Below, piece by piece: positions 1-5,575 of a DNA stretch of 5,575 nt (position 1 is the first letter of the stretch; the number at the start of each line of letters is the position of its first letter). A program made the position numbers and the translations under genes. This DNA comes from JBFHES01 sp041584015. Its GTDB lineage: Bacteria > Bacteroidota > Bacteroidia > Bacteroidales > M50B96. Where the stretch lies: NCBI GenBank assembly GCA_041584015.1, contig JBFHES010000286.1:1-5575 (forward strand), read 5' to 3'. The notes under the pieces are model-generated. The model did no database searches. It had not been told where the DNA came from and saw only the letters and a program-made list of their open reading frames with translations.

Positions 1-101
1 GTATATGTTAAGTCGGCTGGCGATGTAATTACCGCAAAACTTGAAAAAAATACCAATCCAATTGACATTAAACCAAGTGCTAGATATTTCATAATATTCA
101 T
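1..101 (-). CDS. Probable 5' end of a divergent gene; N-terminus resembles a signal peptide or membrane anchor (partial)
   Basis: Read on the minus strand, an ATG at 101-99 opens a frame of 33 codons that runs off the left edge without a stop. It begins MNIMKYLALGLMSIG and continues VFFSSFAVITSPADLTY. An in-frame second ATG at 92-90 (MKYLALG...) gives a more standard signal-peptide start, and either is possible. One Lys is followed by about 18 hydrophobic residues, so the product is probably exported or membrane-anchored. There is no lipobox cysteine in the visible part. No Shine-Dalgarno sequence precedes either ATG, which is normal for Bacteroidota. The function cannot be told from 33 residues. 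The competing reading is a plus-strand gene tail in frame 1 that stops at TGA 103-105. I prefer the minus reading because it has a start codon followed by a well-formed hydrophobic N-terminus, but the piece is too short to be certain. Confidence 0.5.
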   Translation of the reverse strand, partial: MNIMKYLALGLMSIGLVFFSSFAVITSPADLTY

Positions 102-122
102 TTGATTATTGATTTTTTGATT
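102..122. repeat. Three closely spaced TTGATT direct repeats
   Basis: TTGATT occurs at 102-107, 109-114 and 117-122, so the starts are 7 and 8 bp apart. On the minus strand this is AATCAA three times, lying immediately upstream of the candidate start codon at 101. It may be a small regulatory array or an A-rich translation leader. It may also be chance in AT-rich DNA. Confidence 0.35.
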
Positions 123-220
123 AAAGACTCATCCATAAAAAATGTGCTGCATCTGACGGCAATTTTATTTCAAAAAAAACAAATTACTGTTCATGGCTCC
201 TTTTAAATTCATACCACGAA

Positions 221-243
221 TCAATTTTACAAAATAAAATTGA
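221..243. repeat. Perfect 9-bp inverted repeat with 5-bp spacer (possible operator or AT-rich hairpin)
   Basis: The left arm TCAATTTTA (221-229) and right arm TAAAATTGA (235-243) are exact reverse complements around the spacer CAAAA (230-234). The half-site centres are 14 bp apart. It sits in the middle of the probable divergent promoter region, about 105 bp upstream of the large gene's start codon. The symmetry and position suit a dimeric regulator's binding site. There is no GC clamp and no following T-run, so it is not a typical terminator. Confidence 0.4.
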
Positions 244-278
244 CTTGTGTTATATAATTTAATACTTTAAGGTCTTTT

Positions 279-286
279 TATATTTA
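279..286 (+). promoter_or_regulatory. Weak candidate -7 box for the large gene
   Basis: TATATTTA matches five of the six fixed positions of the Bacteroidota -7 consensus TAnnTTTG, with A in place of the final G. It would place transcription start about 50-60 nt before the ATG at 348. No clear -33 TTG lies at the expected 19-21 bp spacing, so support is poor. A second AT-rich box, TATATAATTT at 251-260, is an alternative. Confidence 0.2.
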
Positions 287-347
287 AACCATTTTCAACC
301 AGATACCAAGAAACAAAAACAATTATATATCTCTAAAATTAACCATT

Positions 348-422
348 ATGAAAAAACATTCTATTCTCTTAGGAGCGCTTGCTTTTGTGCTAACGGTGCT
401 AAGTTCGCTTAACCTGAACGCA
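348..422 (+). other. Sec signal peptide of the giant protein (residues 1-25)
   Basis: The n-region is MKKH, the hydrophobic core is SILLGALAFVLTVLSSL, and the c-region LNLNA gives a likely cleavage after Ala25 just before Gln26. Ala-Gln at the junction is common in Bacteroidota exported proteins. The nearby Cys29-Cys30 does not sit in a lipobox, so ordinary signal peptidase I processing is favoured over lipoprotein maturation. Confidence 0.88.
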
Positions 423-3400
423 CAAACCGCATGTTGTCCTGACTTTTTCTTAAGTGATGCAGTAGACATTTGTCCAACCGAGGGGGCATGTATAACCGAT
501 CCTGCTGGTGGTTCGCAAGGCTTTATGCACATGCGTGCAGCTTGTAAAGAAACCGCACATGTTTATACCGTATTTCCAAACGAGCCGGGATTTACATTTA
601 CCTGGACAGTTTCGGGTGGAACGGCATTTTCATCTACCGGCAACCCTAACACGATAGTATGGGGTACTGGTGCAACCGGAACCATCACGGTTTACATTTC
701 AAACCTAAGCGGTACATGCGTTGATTCAATTTCAGAAGAAATCTGTTTAATTGATGGTCCCGATGCAAGCTTCACCGCATCACCAAACCCTGTTTGCCAA
801 AACACCAACGTTAACTTCACAAATTCATCTGCGGGTGGTAGTTCCTATCTTTGGGATTTTGGCGATGGAACTACATCAACGCTGGCCAACCCGCCACCAC
901 ATTCATACGCATTACCAGGAACATACACTGTGTTATTAACAGTTACCGACATGGGTGCAGGTTACGACACATTACTCATCATAGATCAAACCGAAGTATT
1001 TGAAACAATCCCTTGCGGCTGTTCAGATACTGCATCGATGGTAATTGTTGTCACACCCGGAGATGGTCCAACCATTGAAACCGATTGCTGTTACGGGACT
1101 GTCTGCCCAGGAGAAACATCTTCCTTCTGCACATCTATGACCTGTGCCTCTTACGTTTGGAGCGTAAACGGAGGAACAATCATTTCGGGTGCCGGAACAA
1201 GTTGCATTGACGTTCAATGGGACAGCTTCTATACGGGTCCTACTTCGGTAACCCTTCAAAATTGTGCCACCTCAACCTGTGTTGGATCCACGACACTCGA
1301 CGTACCCGTGTTATATCCAAACCTGCCAATTGCTGGACCAACAACATTGTGTGCCGGTGCTTCAGGAACTTACACTTTGCCGGTGCTTCCCGGAACCTAC
1401 TACGATTGGACAGTTAGTGGAGGAGCCTATACATTTAATGAATTAGATAGAAACACGGAGATCGTAAACATTAGCTTTTTGTTTCCTTCAACCTACACTG
1501 TAATTTGTCAATACAATAATCCACTGTCAGGTTGCAGTGGTGCTGATACCATTACCGTTAATGTACTGCCAGAATTCACCATTTTTGGTGATGACGTTGT
1601 ATGTGAAGGAAGCAGCAATTTTTACTTTGCTTCTGGTGCAGCCAATTGGACAATTACTCCGGTAGGTGCTTCCATTTTATCCGGCAACGGAACAACAACG
1701 ATTAATGCCTCCTGGACACCGGGAAGTTATGTTGTTACAGCAACAGCAATCAACCCTGCACTATTTTGCAATGCAAGCGCATCTCAAACGGTAGATGTAA
1801 TTGCCAAACCAATCTTAAATCCAATATTAGGAGATGTAGTTATTTGTGCTGATGAGAACTATACTTATAATATTTCCTCGAATGTTACAGGCGAGAATTA
1901 CAGCTGGTCCATCACCAATGGCACCGGAAATATCCTATCTGAAATGGGTGCTGATAATGACTCAATAGTTGTTTCCTGGACCGGATCCGGACCATGGGAA
2001 CTAAGCGTTTATCAGGAAATTAAAATCTCATCTGGTGTATTTTGTACATCATTGGTTGAAACATTAACCATAACACAATTCCCTGCTCCAATAATATCAG
2101 TGGGTATTCCAACTGTTTGTGTCGATGCGCAGGAAACCTACTCTGTTGCTGGTCCATTGCCACCAGGTGGTTATAACTGGAGTATTTCACCTGCCGGACA
2201 GGGCACCATTGTAAGCGGACAAGGAACTAATTCTGTAGATATTCTATGGCATGGGCCATCCGCACTAGCCACGGTAACAGTAGATGGCTGCGGTGGATCA
2301 GACAGCTATACAGTTGTTGTAAACGGACCACCTTCGGCAATTGTGAGCTATAGCACTACTCCAGTTTTTTGTCTGGGAGATCTGGCGACTCTTACGCTTT
2401 CAACACCAATAGTTGGCGGATATACCTATCAATGGTATGAAAATGGTATTCCAATGGTGGGAGCTTTTACGAATACCCTTACTCTTAATATTGCAACAAT
2501 TCTAACACCCGGAACTTACACTTTTTATGTTGAAGTAACCTTGAATGGTTGTACGGTTGAATCAAATTATGTTGATGTAATTATTGAAGACTGCCAAGCA
2601 ATTCTAATTGGCGGCGGCGGAGGTGGCGGTGGCTGCGATGTGGTTTCCTTCTTTAGAGCATACACGGTGTGTGCAGATGTTACCCTTATCAATAATTCAT
2701 TTACAACAGGAACAGGTTCAATCATTGGTTATATCTGGACCATTACAGGACCAGGAACAGGCACTTTCTCACCAAATAATGTAGTTGCCAACCCGACCAT
2801 TAGTGTTTCGGCAAGTGGTACATACACCATTATGTTAACTGTTGCATCTTCTACCGGTTGTACTTCTGTATGGACAGAAACTATAAATGTACTACTACCT
2901 GTTGCGAACTTCACATACGCTCCACCGCTGTGTGCCGGCGAGCCAACCACCTTCTCAGCAGTGCCTGTTAATCCATTGTACAATTACAGCTGGGACTTTG
3001 GCGACTTTACCACCGCCTATACCGGAGTAACAGAACATGCCTACGCATTACCTAGTCCTCCACCATATTTTGTAACACTGCTAATCTCCGACCAGTATGG
3101 TTGTACAGCCTCACGCACCACGCCTGTATCGGTTAATCCTTCGCCATCGTGTACTTTGGCATACACTGATACAGCTTTCTGCCCTGGCGGTTCTGCACTT
3201 TTAAGTACTTGCAGCGGAATGGGCTCCTATCAATGGTACCTTGATGGCAATGCCATAGCGGGAGCAAATACCTTCGCTCATCCGGCCAATGTTCAAGGAG
3301 AATATACAGTAGTAGTAACAAGTCTGTTTGGTTGCTCAAGCAACACCGATTCGGTTTACATTTACATGCATCCATTACCAGTAGCAGCCATTGACGGCGA

Positions 3401-5575
3401 AGGTTATCATTGTGCCCTTGCCAGCAGTACAGTAAATTTCTATCTATCCACCGATTTCGATCCGGATTATTCTTACTCATGGACAAGCGCACCAGCCGGG
3501 GCAACTTTCACACCTGGGGCGTCAAACACACCTTACGTTTCCTTAACGCTACCGGCAGTACTACCTATTACTTATCAGTTTATGGTTGATGTAACAGATA
3601 TTACTACTGGTTGCACAAACAGCGACACGCTGTGTGTTACTTTCTATGAAACACCAGCCCTAAACATTAATTCACTACCTGCTCTTAATGTCTGCGAAGG
3701 CATTCCGGTTACCATGTCGGCACTGCCAAACAACACTGGTTTATATAGCTATTCATGGACAGGTGGCAGCAATAGCCCGGTAATTACAAGTTCATCGGCA
3801 GGTTTTTATGGCTTAACGATTACCGATAAAGGGACCGGATGTTCTAATTCCCTGGCGGCTGGGTTCATATATCCAAAACCAGATATGGACTTGTTCCCAT
3901 TAGGTTGCGATACCATTTGTGGCACCGACTCGCTGCATCTATACATGCCATTACCGTTACAACCTGTTGCCAATTGGCCTTTCGGAACATATGGCGATGC
4001 ATACCCTGGCATTAATTGGTATGCCAACGGAAACTATGGAAGCCCTGTAGGTTCTGGAGAAAATCTATATTACAATTCGGCTACAGCCGGGTATGACCAA
4101 TTATCCGTAGTTGTACAAAACAGATATGGCTGTACAGATACGGCAGGCGTATTCTGCCTAAATACCAACAAAACAATTAAACTTGATGTCTCGGCCGATA
4201 CGCCTTGTGGATGCGACTCTACACTAAGTTTTGATTTAGTAAATGCAGCTGATCTTTCAATCCTGCAAAGCATTCAAATGCATTCCTGCGACAGCACACT
4301 AAATATCTGCATCGACAGCCTCGCAACGTATGACCTTGTTGTAAGCAACGGAATTGTTTTCCCGGGAGCAATCACAGGTGGATTAGTAAATTACCCTGGC
4401 GGCTCAATCCCATTTATTTTAGGCGATAACTCCCTCTGTTGTTTTGCAGCCTCTGACACAAATTATGTGCAAATAACATCATCAATAACTTACTCAAGCA
4501 ACACCGTTTGGGCGAATAAATATTATGTAGCCGATAATGTTATTGTAACCGTAGACAATGGAGCAACGCTCGACATTACCAATGTAGATGTGGTATTTGG
4601 CGAATGCGCCGGAATCGAATTTGAGGATGGAGCATATTTAAGAGCGAACAACTCAGTGTTCAGACCATGTGCCATTGATGGAACATGGACGGGCTTATCC
4701 TTTGAAGGAAGCGGCGATTATGACAACATCATTAATGAATCAACATTTAAAAATGCTGAGGTTGCCTTGTTCTTTGAAGAAGGTGCTGATGCTGTAATTT
4801 CAAACAACTTATTCTCGAATTGCAACTTCGGTATCCGAGCAAGTGGAAACAACAGTTTCAATCATCCTATTAGCGGAAACCGCTTTGTAACTGATGATTT
4901 CTTTCCTGAGTTCCTATGTGCTACCAAATATTCGTTCATCAACGGATTTAGCACCTATGGAATTTATACCATGAATACAAATTTCAATCACCAGGTTTCA
5001 CAGAACGATTTTATTAATTCGATGGGTAATGAGTTTCCAAGAACTTATGGAATTTACCAAACCTTTGGTGGCGGTAATTTTAGCGAAAACACGTTCACTG
5101 ATATGTTTAATTCAATATGGCTGCATTCTCCATTGTATTATTCAGGTATTGAGAATAATGAGATTGAAGTAAGTGCAAGTCCGGTTTACATATTCCCAAC
5201 CATTTATGTGCTAAGCAGTGATGGACCAATCCTGGAGATCAATCACAATGAGATCACCAATAATTACAATAAGCAGATGTATCATTCGGCCATATACACC
5301 GTGTCCACATCTAATACAAGTATTGTTGGAAATGAGATTTATGGATTCTATTACGGTATTGTTTCATCAGGATGTACCAATCACCAAATAAGCGAGAACA
5401 TTATTAATGATGCACATTTGGCTGGTATCTATGTATACGAATCGAATGGAAGTAACAGCACTGTTACCTGTAACCAAATTAAGATGAAATCTTATTCGAA
5501 CACCTATGGTTTACTAGCCTATAACATGAAGCCAGGCAGCGAGGTTTCCAGTAACTGTATAACTGATTGTCGCAC
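348..5575 (+). CDS. Giant secreted multi-module PKD/Ig-like and parallel beta-helix protein (3' partial)
   Basis: An uninterrupted frame of 1742 codons runs from ATG 348 to the window edge, with two bases of the next codon and no stop, so the C-terminus is missing. The start is chosen because a textbook signal peptide follows directly. Visible order by residue: signal peptide 1-25; Cys-rich N-terminal segment and first module about 26-138; canonical PKD module with W169-DFGDG 139-237; five PKD-like repeats 241-661; Ig-like module with YQWYENG 662-749; Gly8 linker 755-762; PKD-like module 763-850; PKD module with W882-DFGDF 851-931; four more Ig/PKD-like modules 932-1283; Cys-rich junction 1284-1375; right-handed beta-helix 1376-1742 and beyond. 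About 62 cysteines and very few Lys/Arg in the module region point to a disulfide-stabilised, acidic extracellular protein. Known relatives of this style in Bacteroidota are surface adhesins and type IX secretion cargo. An adhesin or matrix role is inferred; I identify no catalytic site. Confidence 0.95.
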   Translation, partial: MKKHSILLGALAFVLTVLSSLNLNAQTACCPDFFLSDAVDICPTEGACITDPAGGSQGFMHMRAACKETAHVYTVFPNEPGFTFTWTVSGGTAFSSTGNPNTIVWGTGATGTITVYISNLSGTCVDSISEEICLIDGPDASFTASPNPVCQNTNVNFTNSSAGGSSYLWDFGDGTTSTLANPPPHSYALPGTYTVLLTVTDMGAGYDTLLIIDQTEVFETIPCGCSDTASMVIVVTPGDGPTIETDCCYGTVCPGETSSFCTSMTCASYVWSVNGGTIISGAGTSCIDVQWDSFYTGPTSVTLQNCATSTCVGSTTLDVPVLYPNLPIAGPTTLCAGASGTYTLPVLPGTYYDWTVSGGAYTFNELDRNTEIVNISFLFPSTYTVICQYNNPLSGCSGADTITVNVLPEFTIFGDDVVCEGSSNFYFASGAANWTITPVGASILSGNGTTTINASWTPGSYVVTATAINPALFCNASASQTVDVIAKPILNPILGDVVICADENYTYNISSNVTGENYSWSITNGTGNILSEMGADNDSIVVSWTGSGPWELSVYQEIKISSGVFCTSLVETLTITQFPAPIISVGIPTVCVDAQETYSVAGPLPPGGYNWSISPAGQGTIVSGQGTNSVDILWHGPSALATVTVDGCGGSDSYTVVVNGPPSAIVSYSTTPVFCLGDLATLTLSTPIVGGYTYQWYENGIPMVGAFTNTLTLNIATILTPGTYTFYVEVTLNGCTVESNYVDVIIEDCQAILIGGGGGGGGCDVVSFFRAYTVCADVTLINNSFTTGTGSIIGYIWTITGPGTGTFSPNNVVANPTISVSASGTYTIMLTVASSTGCTSVWTETINVLLPVANFTYAPPLCAGEPTTFSAVPVNPLYNYSWDFGDFTTAYTGVTEHAYALPSPPPYFVTLLISDQYGCTASRTTPVSVNPSPSCTLAYTDTAFCPGGSALLSTCSGMGSYQWYLDGNAIAGANTFAHPANVQGEYTVVVTSLFGCSSNTDSVYIYMHPLPVAAIDGEGYHCALASSTVNFYLSTDFDPDYSYSWTSAPAGATFTPGASNTPYVSLTLPAVLPITYQFMVDVTDITTGCTNSDTLCVTFYETPALNINSLPALNVCEGIPVTMSALPNNTGLYSYSWTGGSNSPVITSSSAGFYGLTITDKGTGCSNSLAAGFIYPKPDMDLFPLGCDTICGTDSLHLYMPLPLQPVANWPFGTYGDAYPGINWYANGNYGSPVGSGENLYYNSATAGYDQLSVVVQNRYGCTDTAGVFCLNTNKTIKLDVSADTPCGCDSTLSFDLVNAADLSILQSIQMHSCDSTLNICIDSLATYDLVVSNGIVFPGAITGGLVNYPGGSIPFILGDNSLCCFAASDTNYVQITSSITYSSNTVWANKYYVADNVIVTVDNGATLDITNVDVVFGECAGIEFEDGAYLRANNSVFRPCAIDGTWTGLSFEGSGDYDNIINESTFKNAEVALFFEEGADAVISNNLFSNCNFGIRASGNNSFNHPISGNRFVTDDFFPEFLCATKYSFINGFSTYGIYTMNTNFNHQVSQNDFINSMGNEFPRTYGIYQTFGGGNFSENTFTDMFNSIWLHSPLYYSGIENNEIEVSASPVYIFPTIYVLSSDGPILEINHNEITNNYNKQMYHSAIYTVSTSNTSIVGNEIYGFYYGIVSSGCTNHQISENIINDAHLAGIYVYESNGSNSTVTCNQIKMKSYSNTYGLLAYNMKPGSEVSSNCITDCR
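423..761 (+). other. N-terminal Cys-rich segment and first beta-sandwich module (residues 26-138)
   Basis: The mature N-terminus has four cysteines close together (C29, C30, C42, C48). A module of about 70 residues follows, with the strand pattern FTFTWTVSGG (83-92), a turn rich in Gly/Thr/Asn, and an ending like TITVYIS. Its cysteines C66 and C124 match the paired positions in later modules. The fold assignment is by pattern only. Confidence 0.6.
762..1058 (+). other. Canonical PKD domain (residues 139-237)
   Basis: It starts DASFTASPNPVC and reaches the PKD signature WDFGDG at 169-174. HSYALPGTYTVLLTVTD (185-201) is the hallmark second half of the fold. It ends with PCGC (222-225) and the strand TASMVIVV. 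An extra segment of about 25 residues between the VTD strand and the last strand makes it longer than a usual 80-residue PKD domain. PKD domains are extracellular beta-sandwiches used as spacers and for binding. Confidence 0.88.
1068..2330 (+). other. Five tandem PKD-like beta-sandwich repeats (residues 241-661)
   Basis: Modules lie at about 241-324, 325-408, 409-487, 488-577 and 578-661. Each begins with a short Pro-containing linker and a conserved Cys (C253, C335, C419, C500, C591). Each has an aromatic-Trp strand, such as YVWSVNGG, YYDWTVSGG or YNWSISPAG. Several have a G-x-G-T-x-S turn before a V-x-W strand (GTSCIDVQW, GTNSVDILW), and each has a second Cys before the final D/T-rich strand. 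The pattern resembles the PKD-like repeats common in Bacteroidota surface proteins. The repeats are well diverged from one another, so the array is old rather than recently amplified. Confidence 0.75.
2331..2594 (+). other. Ig-like module (residues 662-749)
   Basis: FCLGDLATLTLST, YTYQWYENG at 692-700, GTYTFYVEV and NGC at 734-735 form the Ig-like pattern of B strand, C-strand Trp, F strand and closing Cys seen in Bacteroidota surface proteins. C675 and C735 are the likely disulfide pair. It directly precedes the glycine linker. Confidence 0.7.
2610..2633 (+). repeat. Eight-glycine codon run (residues 755-762)
   Basis: Eight consecutive glycine codons use a mix of GGC, GGA and GGT, forming an imperfect trinucleotide repeat. 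At the protein level it is a flexible linker between the first block of modules and a second block that starts at C763. Cysteines at 749 and 763 bracket it. Any gain or loss of repeat units would stay in frame. Confidence 0.9.
2634..3140 (+). other. PKD-like plus canonical PKD pair (residues 763-931)
   Basis: The first module (763-850) has YIWTITGPG (795-803) and SGTYTIMLTVAS, ending TGC and TINVLL. The second (851-931) opens PVANFTYAPPLC and carries WDFGDF at 882-887, where Phe replaces the last Gly of the usual WDFGDG. HAYALP and VTLLISDQYGC follow. A short insert SPPP (902-906 region) lies where most PKD domains have a Gly-Thr-Tyr turn. The HAYALP stretch resembles HSYALP of the first PKD module. 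Confidence 0.82.
3141..4196 (+). other. Four further Ig/PKD-like modules (residues 932-1283)
   Basis: Modules lie at about 932-1010 (YQWYLDG, GEYTVVVTSLFGC, Ig-like), 1011-1102 (YSYSWTSAP, TTGC), 1103-1177 (VCEGIPVTMS, YSYSWTGG, TGC) and 1178-1283 (INWYANG, LSVVVQNRYGC). Each keeps the paired cysteines: C945/C996, C1022/C1089, C1116/C1165 and C1191 (or C1187)/C1262. The last module is longest, with a Pro/Gly-rich insert around 1203-1221. Confidence 0.7.
4197..4472 (+). other. Cys-rich junction domain before the beta-helix (residues 1284-1375)
   Basis: It starts PCGC (1286-1289), followed by DSTLSFDL, and contains C1314, C1321, C1364 and C1365. It lacks the Trp strand of the preceding modules, so it is not a normal PKD/Ig repeat. 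It may be a capping or adaptor domain for the beta-helix. I do not recognise the family. Confidence 0.45.
4473..5575 (+). other. Right-handed parallel beta-helix region (residues 1376-1742, partial)
   Basis: After TVWANKYYVADNVIVTV and GATLDITNVDVVF, typical of the first rungs, the sequence settles into repeated rungs of 22-30 residues with the motif [I/V/F]-x-x-N-x-[I/F]. The ladder asparagines are N1487, N1511, N1553, N1581, N1604, N1634, N1662, N1684, N1709 and N1736. Most rungs then reach a Y/A-G/A-I-Y/V strand such as YGIYTMN, SAIYTVS, YGIVSSG or AGIYVYE. This is the PbH1-type pattern shared by pectate-lyase-like enzymes, NosD-like proteins and adhesins. No catalytic residue set can be assigned. 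The helix continues past the edge. Confidence 0.85.

Larger units (their letters stand above)
102..347. other. AT-rich intergenic region, probably a divergent promoter region
   Basis: This stretch lies between the minus-strand start near 101 and the plus-strand start at 348. It is visibly more AT-rich than the coding sequence to its right and holds no convincing open frame on either strand. It carries three TTGATT copies (102-122), a perfect inverted repeat (221-243) and a weak promoter-like box (279-286). I see no GC-rich hairpin followed by a T-run that would mark an intrinsic terminator. That fits two genes reading away from each other. Confidence 0.55.

Noticed and set aside
98..136. A twelve-codon minus-strand ORF (MDESLIKKSIIK) whose TGA overlaps the candidate ATG at 101
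   Set aside because: The overlap looks like translational coupling, but the ORF is too short and nothing else supports its translation.
141..180. A possible intrinsic terminator near the A-run at 172-179
   Set aside because: No stable GC-rich stem precedes a T-run on either strand; only 3-bp complementarities are present.
165..194. A nine-codon minus-strand mini-ORF (MNSNLFFLK) with AAAGGAG upstream, resembling a leader peptide
   Set aside because: Bacteroidota rarely use Shine-Dalgarno sequences, the ORF is very short, and the match is easily chance in AT-rich DNA.
423..440. Cys29-Cys30 as a lipoprotein attachment site
   Set aside because: The preceding residues Q-T-A do not form a lipobox, and the hydrophobic core ends well before. 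Signal peptidase I cleavage after Ala25 fits better.
751..939. A 62-codon plus-strand frame overlapping the first PKD module
   Set aside because: It is out of frame with the clearly coding WDFGDG-containing reading and has low-quality composition.
2729..2983. An 84-codon minus-strand open frame
   Set aside because: It lies entirely inside the PKD-like modules of the large gene and has no start context or recognisable domain.
3133..3504. A 123-codon minus-strand open frame opposite the Ig-like modules
   Set aside because: The plus-strand frame is continuous here with clear module motifs (YQWYLDG, TVVVTSLFGC). The minus frame has a Trp/Arg/Leu-rich, non-domain composition and is best explained as an antisense shadow.

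Overview
The window is dominated by one very long plus-strand gene. It starts at the ATG at 348 and stays open for 1742 codons to the right edge, where it is cut before its stop codon. The product is a secreted, cysteine-rich, strongly acidic mosaic protein. It begins with a signal peptide, continues as a string of about fourteen immunoglobulin-like/PKD-type beta-sandwich modules, and then enters a right-handed parallel beta-helix that is still running at the edge.

The organism is most likely a member of the Bacteroidota. The support is the giant PKD/Ig-like surface protein style typical of gliding and type IX secreting members, a signal peptide of the 'NA|Q' kind, an AT-rich leader without a Shine-Dalgarno sequence, and codon use of moderate GC content. 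No finer placement is possible from this sequence.

Layout. Positions 1-101 (minus strand) hold the probable 5' end of a divergent gene with a signal-peptide-like or membrane-anchor N-terminus. Positions 102-347 are an AT-rich intergenic region with a 9-bp perfect inverted repeat, a triple TTGATT repeat and a weak promoter candidate. In the large gene, 348-422 encode the signal peptide, 423-761 an N-terminal Cys-rich segment and first module, 762-1058 a canonical PKD module (WDFGDG), 1068-2330 five PKD-like repeats and 2331-2594 an Ig-like module. A Gly8 hinge follows at 2610-2633, then a second PKD pair at 2634-3140, four more Ig/PKD-like modules at 3141-4196, a Cys-rich junction domain at 4197-4472, and the beta-helix from 4473 to the edge.

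How it fits together: this looks like a cell-surface or released adhesin or matrix protein. A long disulfide-clamped stalk would carry a beta-helix that could bind or process a polysaccharide. No catalytic residues can be identified, and the expected C-terminal sorting domain, if there is one, lies outside the window. I see no RNA gene, mobile element, CRISPR array or enzyme operon here. The protein's module grammar is the notable feature rather than a new multi-gene system.
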